Made by a program: the position numbers and the translations under genes. A model generated the notes under the pieces. The model was not told the DNA's origin, did no database searches, and was given only the letters and a program-made list of their open reading frames with translations. Positions 35,727 through 44,589 of a stretch of DNA of 64,000 nucleotides are shown piece by piece. The stretch lies in the NCBI RefSeq assembly GCF_020215645.1, contig NZ_CP084058.1:8866001-8930000 (forward strand), given 5' to 3'. The first letter of the stretch is position 1. Each line of letters starts with the position of its first letter. The DNA is from Nonomuraea gerenzanensis. GTDB lineage: Bacteria > Actinomycetota > Actinomycetes > Streptosporangiales > Streptosporangiaceae.

Positions 35727-38052
35727 CCTCCTCGTTGAGGCAGCGCAGCACCGGGAAGCGGGTCAGCGCCTCGGGGTCCAGCTCGCGTTCCGTGGTGACC
35801 TCGAAGACGGCGCTCTCTCCCGGCAGCAGCGTGAGGAGCTGCTCGTCCACGCTCGCGGCGGGGTCGAGCCGGTCGGGGAAGAGCGCCAGCTCGCGCAGCA
35901 CGCCGGCCGCGGTGACCGTCACCCGGTAGCCGCCCGGGGAGCGCTCCACGTGCGCGTCGTAGGCGGCCGGCGGGTAGGCCACGGCGGTGTCCTCGGCGTA
36001 GCAGCGCACCGTGCCCGCGCCGCCGAGCCGGGCCGTGAGCAGCTCGCGGGCGGGGTCGTCCGGGTCGGCCACCGACGGCGGGAGCGCCACCCTGAGCACC
36101 GACCGGGGCGCGGCGTGCACGGCGACGACCTCCTTGGCCAGCGGCCGGCCGTCGAGCCCCCGCCGTTCCAGGAGCAGCTCGCCCGTCCACGGCTCGCCGC
36201 AGTCGTTGACCAGGGCCACCTCGCCGTCCTGGACGGTGATCAGCCGGTCGGCGTAGGCGCGGCGCAGCGCGTACCACAGGGGCTTGCGCCGCCCGTCGCC
36301 GTCGATCGCCGACCAGGAGGTGACCGGCCAGCAGTCGTTGAGCTGCCAGACGATCGTGCCCATGCAGTGCGGCATGAGCGCGCGGAACCGCTCGATCCCG
36401 AACGTCATCGCGCGGGCCTGGTTGAGCTGCGTCAGGTAGTGCCAGTCGTCGAACGTCTCCGGGGCCGGCAGGTGGTCGCCGAGGCCGCGCAGCAGCTTGG
36501 CCTGCCCGTCGATCGCCTTCTGGTGGGAGGAGGCGGGCGTGAGCGGCTCGTCGGAGGACGCGCGGCGCAGCGTGGCGTAGGCGGGCGGCCCCTGGAAGCC
36601 GAACTCGGCCACGAACCGCGGCCGGTAGGCGGCGTAGCGCAGGTAGTCCTCGCGGTTCCAGACGTCCCAGATGTGGACGGTGCCGCGCGCCGGGTCGTTC
36701 GGGGGCAGGCCGGGCGCGCCCGAGTAGGGGCTGCCCGGCCAGTACGGGCGGGTGGGGTCCAGCTCGGCCACGATCGACGGAAGCAGGTCGTGGTAGTAGC
36801 CCGCGCCCCAGCTCCGGCCCGCCAGCCTCTCCTGCCAGCCCCAGTCGGCGTGGCCCTCCAGGTTCTCGTTGTTGCCGCACCACAGCACCAGGCTGGGGTG
36901 CCCGGCCAGCCTGGCGACGTGCTGCCTGGCCTCGGCCTCCACCTCGGAGCGCAGTGGCTCCTCCTCGGGGTAGGCGGCGCAGGCGAACGGGAAGTCCTGC
37001 CAGACCAGCAGGCCGAGCTCGTCGGCCAGGGAGTAGAAGTCCGCCGACTCGTACAGGCCGCCGCCCCAGACCCGCAGCAGGTTCACCCCGGCGGCCGTGG
37101 CCTGCGCGAACCGCTCGGCCAGGCGCTCCCGGCTGACGCGGCTGGGGAAGCAGTCGTCGGGGATCCAGTTGACGCCCCTGACGAACACCGGCACACCGTT
37201 GATCACCAGCTTGAACGCCTCGCGGTCCAGCTCGACGTCCCTGAACCCGATCCTGCCCCGCCACTCCTGCTCCCCCAGGCGGACGGTCAGCTCGTAGAGC
37301 GGCTGCGCCCCGTGGCCGCGCGGCCACCACAGCTCCGGCTCGGGCACGCGCAGCCGCACCACGCCCGACTCCCCCTCCAGGCGCTGCCCGGCGGTGACGC
37401 CCCCGACGGTCACCGTGACGGGCTCCGCGCTCGCCCGGTCCGCCCGTACGTGCACCTCCACCGTGCCGTCGGCGCGGGCGAGCGGGCGCACCTCGGCCAG
37501 CCGGGCGCCCGACCAGCTCTCCAGCCCGATGGGCCGCCAGATGCCCGCCGTCACCAAGGTGGGGCCCCAGTCCCAGCCGAAGTTGCAGGCCATCTTGCGG
37601 ATGAACGGGTACGGCTCGTCGTAGGCGCCGGGCCGCTCCCCCAGCTCCGCCCGCCGCGCCTCGGCGTAGGCGTAGGCCGGGGTGAAGCGCACGACGAGCT
37701 CGTTGGCGCCCGCGCGCAGCAGGTGGCGGGCGGGGAAGCGGTAGGTGCGGTGCTGGTTGGCGGTCTCGCCGATCAGGGCGCCGTTCAGCGTGACCGCCGC
37801 GACCGTGTCGAGCCCCTCGCACACCAGGTCGGTGTGCTGGTGCTCGTCCGGTTCCCAGGTGAACGTGGTGCGGTAGGTCCATTCCGTACGGCCGATCCAG
37901 GCCAGCCGGTGCTCGTTGTCGTCCAGGTACGGATCCTCGATCGCCCCGGCCGCCAGCAGATCGGTGTGCGCGCAGCCCGGCACGCTCGCGGGGATCTCCC
38001 CCGTGCCCTCCGACGACAGGGTCCAGCCGCTGTGCAGCGGACGGTACTTCAA
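35716..38052 (-). CDS. Glycoside hydrolase family 2 beta-mannosidase
   Basis: Exo-acting enzyme releasing mannose from beta-mannosides, 778 residues and without a signal peptide, so intracellular. A jelly-roll N-terminal domain (GWTLSSEGTGEIPASVPGC, DNEHRLAWIGRTEW) is typical of beta-mannosidases. The TIM barrel carries the acid/base Glu396 in WCGNNENLEGH and the nucleophile Glu483 in FVAEFGFQGPP, with C-terminal beta domains after it. It is the last gene of the ABC operon upstream (10 bases after the second ATPase). This suggests mannan-derived oligosaccharides are imported intact and hydrolysed inside. Confidence 0.93.
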   Translation of the reverse strand: MKYRPLHSGWTLSSEGTGEIPASVPGCAHTDLLAAGAIEDPYLDDNEHRLAWIGRTEWTYRTTFTWEPDEHQHTDLVCEGLDTVAAVTLNGALIGETANQHRTYRFPARHLLRAGANELVVRFTPAYAYAEARRAELGERPGAYDEPYPFIRKMACNFGWDWGPTLVTAGIWRPIGLESWSGARLAEVRPLARADGTVEVHVRADRASAEPVTVTVGGVTAGQRLEGESGVVRLRVPEPELWWPRGHGAQPLYELTVRLGEQEWRGRIGFRDVELDREAFKLVINGVPVFVRGVNWIPDDCFPSRVSRERLAERFAQATAAGVNLLRVWGGGLYESADFYSLADELGLLVWQDFPFACAAYPEEEPLRSEVEAEARQHVARLAGHPSLVLWCGNNENLEGHADWGWQERLAGRSWGAGYYHDLLPSIVAELDPTRPYWPGSPYSGAPGLPPNDPARGTVHIWDVWNREDYLRYAAYRPRFVAEFGFQGPPAYATLRRASSDEPLTPASSHQKAIDGQAKLLRGLGDHLPAPETFDDWHYLTQLNQARAMTFGIERFRALMPHCMGTIVWQLNDCWPVTSWSAIDGDGRRKPLWYALRRAYADRLITVQDGEVALVNDCGEPWTGELLLERRGLDGRPLAKEVVAVHAAPRSVLRVALPPSVADPDDPARELLTARLGGAGTVRCYAEDTAVAYPPAAYDAHVERSPGGYRVTVTAAGVLRELALFPDRLDPAASVDEQLLTLLPGESAVFEVTTERELDPEALTRFPVLRCLNEEVRP

Positions 38053-38062
38053 GAAGCTCTCC

Positions 38063-38938
38063 TTAGCAGGTCTCGAGCCGGGCGCACGCGACGAGGTGCC
38101 CGGGTGTGGCCTCGTACAGGCCGCCGGAGCCGCCCTTCCGGTGGTAGAGGCAGGACTCCACGGGAACGGCGTCGTCCCAGGGCTCGTGCAGGCGCGGCAC
38201 GGCCGACAGCAGCTCGCGCGTGTACGGGTGCAGCGGCTCGCCGAAGACCCGCTCGGTCGGCCCCATCTCCACCACGCCGCCCTTGCGCAGCACCACCGTG
38301 CGCTCGGCGAGGTAGTTGCCCAGCGACAGGTCGTGGGTGATGTAGAGCACGCCCAGGCCGCGGCTCTTCAGCTCGGCCAGCAGGTTCAGCACGTCGATGC
38401 GGGTGGAGGCGTCGAGCATGCTGGTGATCTCGTCGGCGACCAGCAGCTTGATGTCCAGCAGCAGCGCGCGGGCGATGAGCAGGCGCTGGAGCTGGCCGCC
38501 GCTGAGCTGGTGCGGGTACTTGCCGAGCACCTGGTCGGGGTTGAGCCGCACGTCGCGCAGCGCGGTGGCGACCCGTTCGGCCCACTCGGGCGACGGCACG
38601 GCCGGATAGTACGCCTCCTTGATCATGGCGAACACCCGGTCGGCCTTGAACACCGGGTTGAAGGAGCTGAACGGGTCCTGGAAGATGCCCTGGACGTGGC
38701 GGTAGTACTCCCTGCCCGGCCGGACCGGCGAGCCGTCGAAGGTGATCGAGCCGCTGGTGACCGGGTTCAGGCCGAGGATCATCCGGCCGATCGTGCTCTT
38801 GCCGCTGCCGCTCTCACCGATCAGCGAGACGACCTCGCCGGGCACGACCTCGAAGGTCACGCCCTTGACGGCGGCGACGCGCCCGCCGCCGAAGGCGCCG
38901 ACGCGAAATTCCTTGGTGACGTCGTGGAGCTTCAGCAT
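38063..38938 (-). CDS. Oligopeptide/oligosaccharide ABC transporter ATPase, OppF type
   Basis: A 291-residue ATPase with Walker A GESGSGKST, Q-loop QDPFSSFNP, signature LSGGQLQRLLIARAL and Walker B LLVADEITSMLD; the H-loop His is in YITHD. The C-terminal extension of the OppF/DppF group is present with two Cys in the final region, but the usual four-Cys block is incomplete compared with the partner ATPase. ATG 38938 overlaps the partner's stop by one base (TGATG). It pairs with the 38938-39879 ATPase to drive the importer. Confidence 0.9.
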   Translation of the reverse strand: MLKLHDVTKEFRVGAFGGGRVAAVKGVTFEVVPGEVVSLIGESGSGKSTIGRMILGLNPVTSGSITFDGSPVRPGREYYRHVQGIFQDPFSSFNPVFKADRVFAMIKEAYYPAVPSPEWAERVATALRDVRLNPDQVLGKYPHQLSGGQLQRLLIARALLLDIKLLVADEITSMLDASTRIDVLNLLAELKSRGLGVLYITHDLSLGNYLAERTVVLRKGGVVEMGPTERVFGEPLHPYTRELLSAVPRLHEPWDDAVPVESCLYHRKGGSGGLYEATPGHLVACARLETC

Positions 38939-39879
38939 CAGGCCTTCCAGCAGGCTACGTAGTGGCCGGGGACCGGCTCGGTCACCGGCGGGTCCTGCGC
39001 GCACTGCTCGCCCGCGATCGGGCAGCGGTCGCGGAAACGGCAGCCGGCGGGCGGGTTCAGCAGCGACGGCGGGCTGCCGGCGATGCCTTCGAGCCTGCGC
39101 TCGGTGTAGCGGACGCCGACCTCCGGCAGGGAGTCGAGCAGCAGCTTCGTGTACGGGTGCCGCGGCGCCTTGACGATCACGTCGGCGGGCGCCTTCTCCG
39201 CCAGCCTGCCCGCGTACATGACCATGATCGTGTCGGCGATGTGGTGGGTGAGCGCCAGGTCGTGGGTGACGAAGATCATGCTCTTGACGTAGCCGCTCTC
39301 GCGGAAGCCGAGCAGGGCCCGCGCCACGGCCTTCTGGGTGGAGACGTCGAGCGCGGAGGTGACCTCGTCGGCGATCAGCAGGGACGGGTCGAGCAGCGTG
39401 GAGATGACCATCACCATGCGCTGCTTCATGCCGCCCGACAGCTCGATCGGGTAGCGGTCGAGCGTCTCACGGGGCAGGCCGACCTGCGTCATCCGGCGTT
39501 CGAGCTCGTCGAGGTCGAGGGCGGCGCCGCGCGACCTGAGCAGCTCGGTGACCATCCTGCGGATCTTGCGGGTGGGGTTGAGCGCGCTCATGGCGTACTG
39601 CGGGATGAGGGAGACCTCGCGGAAGCGGAACTCGTTCATCGCGCGGTCGTCGTCGATGGGCAGCTCACGCCCGTCCAGCTCGACCGTGCCGCCGACGCGG
39701 CGCATGCGGCCGTCCATGCGGATGAGCGACTTGCCCAGCGTGCTCTTGCCGCAGCCCGACTCGCCGACCAGGCCGAGGATCTCGCCGTCGCGCAGCCCGA
39801 ACGTCATGCCGTCCAGGGCGCGCACGTCCCCCCTGAGTGTCCTGTAGTGCACCCGCAGCTCGTTGACCTGCAGACTCAT
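38938..39879 (-). CDS. Oligopeptide/oligosaccharide ABC transporter ATPase, OppD type
   Basis: A 313-residue ATPase: Walker A GESGCGKST, signature ELSGGMKQRMVMVISTLL, Walker B LLIADEVTSALD, H-loop THDLALTHH. The C-terminal oligopeptide-transporter tail has the Cys cluster CRFRDRCPIAGEQC ... CWKA that in this family can bind an iron-sulfur cluster. Start ATG 39879 overlaps the permease stop (ATGA). With neighbours it forms the cytoplasmic motor of the importer. Confidence 0.9.
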   Translation of the reverse strand: MSLQVNELRVHYRTLRGDVRALDGMTFGLRDGEILGLVGESGCGKSTLGKSLIRMDGRMRRVGGTVELDGRELPIDDDRAMNEFRFREVSLIPQYAMSALNPTRKIRRMVTELLRSRGAALDLDELERRMTQVGLPRETLDRYPIELSGGMKQRMVMVISTLLDPSLLIADEVTSALDVSTQKAVARALLGFRESGYVKSMIFVTHDLALTHHIADTIMVMYAGRLAEKAPADVIVKAPRHPYTKLLLDSLPEVGVRYTERRLEGIAGSPPSLLNPPAGCRFRDRCPIAGEQCAQDPPVTEPVPGHYVACWKA

Positions 39880-40760
39880 GTCTCCCTCAGTTTCGGGTTG
39901 AAGACCTCGTCGAGCCCGACGTTGGCCACGTACAGGGCGCCCACGATGGCCGTGATGGCCGCGCCGGGCGGCACGAACCACCACCACAGGCCGAGCTGGA
40001 GGGCGCTCCACTGGTTGGCGTTCTGCAACATCAGGCCGAGCGAGACGCCCTCGGTGGGGCCGAGGCCGATGAAGTCCAGCGAGGAGGCGATCAGCACCGA
40101 GCCGCCGAACAGCAGGATGAACGTCATGAACAGGTAGGAGCTCATGTTCGGCGCGATCTCCCTGGCGATGATCCGGCCGGTGCCCGCGCCGCTCATCCTG
40201 GCCAGGTCCACGAACTCCCTGGTCCGCAGCGAGAACGTCTGCGCCCTGATCGCCCGCGCCGCCCACGGCCACTGCGTCAGCCCGATGAACAGGCCCTGCA
40301 CGGCCACGCTGCGGATGCCCAGGTAGGCGTTGATGATCAGCAGCACGGCCAGCGTGGGGATGACCAGGATGACGTTGGTCAGCATGTTGAGCGCCTCGTC
40401 CACGATCCCGCCGCGGTAGCCGGCCACGAAGCCGACGACCATGCCGATGACCGCCGCGATGCCGCCGCCGATCACGCCGACCGCGAACGTGCTGCGCAGC
40501 CCGTACACGAACTGCAGGAACACGTCCTGGCCGAACGTGGTGGTGCCGAACCAGTGCTCCCCCGAGGGCGGGGTCATCGGCTTGGGGCCGTACTCGTTGG
40601 GCGCGCCGGGGAACAGCACGGGGCCGAGCAGCCCCAGCAGGAGCAGCACGAGCACGATGCCGAAGCCGGCCATCAGCTTGCCGTTGCGCACCGCGAAGTA
40701 GAGCGCCTCCCGCCGCACCGCCGCCGGCTCTCGCGGCGCGACTTCCTGTAGTGCGGTCAT
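39876..40760 (-). CDS. ABC transporter permease, DppC/OppC type
   Basis: A 294-residue inner-membrane permease with an N-terminal membrane segment (about 29-50) and five more. The DppC signature region HWFGTTTFGQDVFLQFVYGLR and the coupling loop near SGAGTGRIIAREIAPNM are visible. It partners the DppB-type permease, whose stop overlaps its ATG region by four bases (40757-40760). Confidence 0.9.
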   Translation of the reverse strand: MTALQEVAPREPAAVRREALYFAVRNGKLMAGFGIVLVLLLLGLLGPVLFPGAPNEYGPKPMTPPSGEHWFGTTTFGQDVFLQFVYGLRSTFAVGVIGGGIAAVIGMVVGFVAGYRGGIVDEALNMLTNVILVIPTLAVLLIINAYLGIRSVAVQGLFIGLTQWPWAARAIRAQTFSLRTREFVDLARMSGAGTGRIIAREIAPNMSSYLFMTFILLFGGSVLIASSLDFIGLGPTEGVSLGLMLQNANQWSALQLGLWWWFVPPGAAITAIVGALYVANVGLDEVFNPKLRET

Positions 40761-41752
40761 GCCTGCGCACCCGCCATTCCCGCCCTGGTACGCGGATCGA
40801 CCACGACGTAGACGATGTCGATGATGAAGTTGGCGATCAGCACGCCGAGCACGATGAACAGGAACGTGCCCTGCAGGAGGAAGAAGTCCTTGTTCTGGAT
40901 GGCCTTGAGGATGAGGCTGCCGAGGCCCGGATAGGCGAAGACGATCTCGGTGACCAGCGCGCCGGCCACCAGCACGCCCAGTTGCAGCGCCAGGCCGGTG
41001 ATCTGGGGCAGCACGGCGTTGCGGAAGGCGTAGCGGCGGATGAGCCTGCTGGGCGCGCCGAGCGCGGACAGGTAGTTGGAGTAGTCGGACTCCAGCTCAT
41101 AGATGATCATGTTGCGCATGCCGATGGCCCAGCCGCCCAGCGCCACCAGGAACAGCGACAGGAACGGCAGGGTCCAGTGGTGCAGCAGGTCGAGCAGGAA
41201 CGGCATCGACCAGTTGGGCCGCATCGAGAAGCTGTAGCCGCCGGCCACCGGGAACCAGCCCAGGATCACGCCGAACGCCCAGGCCAGCAGCACGGCCAGC
41301 CACATGTACGGCATCGCCGTCAGCACGTAGCCCACCGGCAGCACGGTGTTGTCGAGGAGCTTGCGCCGGGCCGCGTACGCGCCGAACTGGTTGCCCACCA
41401 CCCAGCTCAGCAGCACCGACGGGACGATCAGCGCCAGCGTGTACGGCACCGCCGCCATGATCACGGAGCTCACCGGCGTCGGGAACAGCCAGATGCTGAC
41501 CCCGAAGTCGCCGCGCACCAGCGCGCCCCAGAAGTTGACGTACTGCTGCCACAGCGGCTGGTCCAGCCCGAACAGGCTGGTGTAGTACACCCGCATGGCC
41601 TCCACGGCCTCGGGCTTGGTGACGTTGGCCCGCGCGACCATGCTGGCGACCGGGTCGCCCGGCATGAAGCGCGGGATCATCCAGTTGACCGTGACGGCGA
41701 CGAAGAAGGTCAGTCCGTAGATGAGCAGTTTCCTGCCGAAATAACGACGCAC
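40757..41752 (-). CDS. ABC transporter permease, DppB/OppB type
   Basis: A 331-residue permease with about six membrane segments. N-terminal FGRKLLIYGLTFFVAVTVNWMIPRFMPGDP is the classic DppB start, and the coupling region reads YLSALGAPSRLIRRYAFRNAVLPQI. It follows the binding-protein gene after a strong hairpin, with a gap of 66 bases. Confidence 0.9.
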   Translation of the reverse strand: MRRYFGRKLLIYGLTFFVAVTVNWMIPRFMPGDPVASMVARANVTKPEAVEAMRVYYTSLFGLDQPLWQQYVNFWGALVRGDFGVSIWLFPTPVSSVIMAAVPYTLALIVPSVLLSWVVGNQFGAYAARRKLLDNTVLPVGYVLTAMPYMWLAVLLAWAFGVILGWFPVAGGYSFSMRPNWSMPFLLDLLHHWTLPFLSLFLVALGGWAIGMRNMIIYELESDYSNYLSALGAPSRLIRRYAFRNAVLPQITGLALQLGVLVAGALVTEIVFAYPGLGSLILKAIQNKDFFLLQGTFLFIVLGVLIANFIIDIVYVVVDPRTRAGMAGAQA

Positions 41753-41773
41753 GTGTGTTGTCTCCGGGGAGGC

Positions 41774-41805
41774 CCCTCCGCCCCGGGGATACGCGGGGCG
41801 GAGGG
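41774..41805 (-). terminator. Attenuator-type hairpin between the binding protein and permease genes
   Basis: CCCTCCGCCCCG and CGGGGCGGAGGG form a perfect 12-bp stem with an 8-base loop in the 66-base gap. As in the xyl operon, it probably lowers downstream expression or protects the binding-protein mRNA. Confidence 0.65.
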
Positions 41806-41818
41806 ATCGTGGGGTTCG

Positions 41819-43570
41819 TCAGGAGGCTGCGGGCTGGAGCTGGGTGAGGGTCTCGAAGCCGCCGAGCTCCAGCCAGTTGCGCCACATCACGGCGCCGGTC
41901 TTGGGCGCGCTGCCCGCCGCGGCCGGCCAGTTCTTCCACACGCTGGTGCTGGACTGCGCCCACAGGCCGTTGTACCAGAGCGGGATCACCGGCATGTCGT
42001 CGAGGTGGATCTGCTGGAGCTGGGAGATGATCTTCTGCATGCCCGCCGTGTCGTCGGTCTTGACCTGGTCGAGCTGCTGCACCAGGTCCCAGGCCTTCTC
42101 GTTCTCGTAGCGGGCGAAGTTGACCGTGTTCTGCTGCTTCTGCACCGGCAGCTGGAACATGTACTCGTAGTAGGTGTACGGCGAGTTCGACAGCTGCCGC
42201 TCGTTGTTGATGAGCAGGTCGAAGTCACCCTTGGCGCGCTGCTCGACCAGCGCGTTGAAGTCGGGGAACTCGGGCGTGATCTGGATGCCGGCGCTCTTGG
42301 CGCTGGCGGAGATGGACCTGGCCGACTCCATCCAGTCGGTCCAGCCGGACGGCACGATGAGGGTCAGGCTGATCTTGGAGCCGTCCTTGTTCTCGACGTA
42401 GCCGTCACCGTCGCCGTCCTTGTACCCGGCGTCGGACAGCAGCTTCTTGGCCTTGGCCGCGTCGAAGGTGAAGCCGGAGGCGGAGACCACGCTCTGGTCC
42501 ACGTACTTGTCCCACTGGGGCAGCAGGCCGGTCGGGCTGGCCGCCTTGACGAGGTTGCCGTAGACGCTCTCCACGATCTTCTTGACGTCCACGGAGGCGG
42601 CCAGCGCCTTGCGGAAGGCGGGGTCGTCCATCGGCTTCTTCGTCGTGTTGGGCACCAGCCACGCGGTGTTGGCCGACAGCATGTACGGGGGCTCGTTGTA
42701 GTACGTCGTCAGCCCGAAGTTGCCCTTGACCAGGTTGGCCACGCCGGGCAGGAAGTTGTTGCTGAGGTCCAGGCCCTTCTGCAGCAGCATGCCCATCGCG
42801 ACCTCGTTGCTGGGGGTGGCGATGTCGACGATGTAGCGCGGCTTGGGCTCCATGTTCAGCGCCGTCTTGCCCCACCAGTCGTCGCGCCGCTGCAGGACCA
42901 CGCGGTCCTGGTCCTTGCTGAGGAACTTGTACGCGCCCGTGCCCACCGGGTTCTCGTTGATCCCGTCGAGCACCTCCTTCTCCGAGCGGCCCTTCCAGAT
43001 GTGCTCGGGGACGATGGAGCGGCTGTAGAGGTTGAAGTCCCACTGCTGGTAGTTGGCCTTGCTGAAGGTGAACTTCACGGTCTGGTCGTCGACCGCCTCG
43101 ACGGTCTTCAGCCAGTCCCACAGGTGGTGGTACGGGATGGTCTCCATCTTGCCGAGCTCGAAGGAGAAGACGACGTCCTTGGCGGTGAAGGGCTGGCCGT
43201 CGGCCCACTTGATCCCCTGCCGCAGCTTCACCTGGTAGGTGGTGTCGTCGGCCCACGAGCCGCTCTCGGCCAGCCAGCCGTTGAGTTTGGCCGCGTTGGG
43301 GTCGTAGTGGAAGAGCGTCTCGTACACCAGGCCCTTGGTGCCGATGGCGGAGTCCCACTCCCTGATCGGGTTGAAGTTGGCCGGCGGCCCCCACTGGGTG
43401 CCCGTGGTGTAAAGCGTCTCGTTGCGCGGAAGCTGGTCGGGGTTGGCCGCCGCACCCTGGCTCTGCGGCTGGGAGGCCGGCGGGGTCGGCGTGGCTCCGC
43501 CGCCGGAGCAGGCCGTGGCGAGCAGGCCCGCCGCTACGAGCGGAAGCAGAATCCGAGCCCGGTTACGCAT
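41819..43570 (-). CDS. Family 5 solute-binding lipoprotein (peptide/oligosaccharide type)
   Basis: A 583-residue lipoprotein with lipobox LLATACSGG (Cys21) and the family 5 fold (GLVYETLFHYDP, YQVKLRQGIKWADGQPFTAKDVVFSFEL, NPVGTGAYKF). Although annotated as peptide-binding by fold, members next to cellulose- or mannan-degrading genes bind cello- or manno-oligosaccharides. The beta-mannosidase in the same operon supports that reading here. ATG 43570 has GGAGGAAGGAG 5-15 bases upstream. A CelR-type palindrome lies 74 bases upstream of the start. Confidence 0.9.
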   Translation of the reverse strand: MRNRARILLPLVAAGLLATACSGGGATPTPPASQPQSQGAAANPDQLPRNETLYTTGTQWGPPANFNPIREWDSAIGTKGLVYETLFHYDPNAAKLNGWLAESGSWADDTTYQVKLRQGIKWADGQPFTAKDVVFSFELGKMETIPYHHLWDWLKTVEAVDDQTVKFTFSKANYQQWDFNLYSRSIVPEHIWKGRSEKEVLDGINENPVGTGAYKFLSKDQDRVVLQRRDDWWGKTALNMEPKPRYIVDIATPSNEVAMGMLLQKGLDLSNNFLPGVANLVKGNFGLTTYYNEPPYMLSANTAWLVPNTTKKPMDDPAFRKALAASVDVKKIVESVYGNLVKAASPTGLLPQWDKYVDQSVVSASGFTFDAAKAKKLLSDAGYKDGDGDGYVENKDGSKISLTLIVPSGWTDWMESARSISASAKSAGIQITPEFPDFNALVEQRAKGDFDLLINNERQLSNSPYTYYEYMFQLPVQKQQNTVNFARYENEKAWDLVQQLDQVKTDDTAGMQKIISQLQQIHLDDMPVIPLWYNGLWAQSSTSVWKNWPAAAGSAPKTGAVMWRNWLELGGFETLTQLQPAAS

Positions 43571-43643
43571 CGCTTCTCTCCTTCCTCCGCGCCCGGCGCG
43601 AAGGTACGTACGCCTGTCAGACCCCCGATTGGTGCCCGGCCCT

Positions 43644-43657
43644 TGGGAGCGCTCCCA
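43644..43657. promoter_or_regulatory. CelR/CebR-type operator of the mannoside ABC operon
   Basis: TGGGAGCGCTCCCA is a perfect 14-bp palindrome identical to the operator bound by the LacI-family regulator CelR of Thermobifida fusca and close to CebR sites of Streptomyces. It lies 74 bases upstream of the binding-protein start. No LacI-family gene occurs in the window, so the regulator must be encoded elsewhere. Confidence 0.8.
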
Positions 43658-43865
43658 GCGCTGACGCGAAACACGCCCGCGCAGAAGGGACCGGTGAGCG
43701 ATTCTCTGTTCATGGACCGCAGACCCGCCAGGGCCTGCTGAACCGGATAAGTACCGCGAACGTAAATTCCGCGCGTCCACCCAGTCAAGAGCCGTGACGT
43801 TTTCGAGACGTGCCCCAGCAAACGCTCTCAGAGTCGGTCGCCTGTCTACTCGGTGACACTGTATA

Positions 43866-43882
43866 GTGGTACTCGGTACTAC
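43866..43882. promoter_or_regulatory. Operator-like dyad upstream of the second PadR gene
   Basis: GTGGTAC-TCG-GTACTAC is an inverted repeat with one mismatched pair, 26 bases upstream of the PadR start; another AGTACC half follows at 43885. Autoregulation by this PadR protein is the natural inference. Confidence 0.5.
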
Positions 43883-43908
43883 AAAGTACCTGGAGAAGAG
43901 GACCCACG

Positions 43909-44235
43909 ATGGACGACCTGACGGAGATGCTGAAGGGCACCCTTGAGGGCTGCGTGCTCCAGATCATCGGCGCCGAGGAGACCTACGGCTACGCCATCAC
44001 CCGCCGGCTGAACGACCTCGGCTTCGCCGACGTCGTCGAGGGGACGGTCTACACCATCCTGCTGCGGCTGGAGAAGAAGGGGCTCGTCCAGGTCACCAAA
44101 CGGCCCTCCGAGCTGGGCCCCCCACGCAAGTTCTACGCGCTCAACGACGAGGGGCGGCGACAGCTCGCGGCGTTCTGGGCGAAGTGGGAGTACATCACGA
44201 CACGCATCGACAGACTCAAGGAGGGCGGGAGATGA
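43909..44235 (+). CDS. Compact PadR-family regulator
   Basis: A 108-residue regulator of the short PadR class: MLKGTLEGCVLQIIGAEETYGYAITRRLND, then GTVYTILLRLEKKGLVQV and the wing GPPRKFYALNDEGRRQL. It begins at ATG 43909 after GGAGAAGAGG. Its stop overlaps the next ATG (ATGA at 44232-44235), so it is coupled to two DUF1048 genes. Confidence 0.92.
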   Translation: MDDLTEMLKGTLEGCVLQIIGAEETYGYAITRRLNDLGFADVVEGTVYTILLRLEKKGLVQVTKRPSELGPPRKFYALNDEGRRQLAAFWAKWEYITTRIDRLKEGGR

Positions 44236-44588
44236 ACTTCTGGGACACCATCACCGGCAACGATCTGACCAGGGAATGGAAGGCGATCGAAGCGCGGGCC
44301 GCGCTGTTGCCGGCCGACTACCGGGCGGCGTGGGAGCAGATCAAGGGCCACCTGTTCATCTACGGCGACTTCACCGGCCGCAACCTGATGCCGATCGTGG
44401 ACAGCGCCCTGGGGCTGCTGGAGGAGACGGCGGCCGACGGCCAGAGCATCCACGACGTGCTGGGTGACGACCTCGCGGGCTTCTGCGCGGCGCTGGCCGG
44501 CGGGGAAGGGGCGCGGACCTTCCGCGACCGCTGGCGCGAGCAGCTCAACAGGAACGTGGCAAGGAAACTGCGCAGGCTGGGAGGCTGA
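44232..44588 (+). CDS. DUF1048 protein, first copy
   Basis: A 118-residue soluble, mostly alpha-helical protein of the DUF1048 family: LTREWKAIEARAALLPADYRAAWEQIKGHLF, then LMPIVDSALGLLEETAADGQSIHDVLGDDLAGFC. The family is regularly found next to compact PadR regulators in Gram-positive bacteria; no biochemical role is known to me. It is translationally coupled to the PadR gene and adjacent to a second, more typical copy. Confidence 0.85.
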   Translation: MNFWDTITGNDLTREWKAIEARAALLPADYRAAWEQIKGHLFIYGDFTGRNLMPIVDSALGLLEETAADGQSIHDVLGDDLAGFCAALAGGEGARTFRDRWREQLNRNVARKLRRLGG

Positions 44589-44589
44589 G

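Larger units (their letters stand above)
43571..43908. other. Divergent regulatory region between the ABC operon and a PadR operon
   Basis: No gene is seen in these 338 bases. The left half holds the CelR-type operator (43644-43657). The right half holds a GTAC-containing dyad (43866-43882) plus a further AGTACC word at 43885-43890, just before the PadR ribosome site GGAGAAGAGG. Confidence 0.7.

Noticed and set aside
40751..43741. A 996-codon plus-strand frame across the ABC permease and binding-protein genes
   Set aside because: Antisense to well-supported genes; composition is that of a shadow frame.
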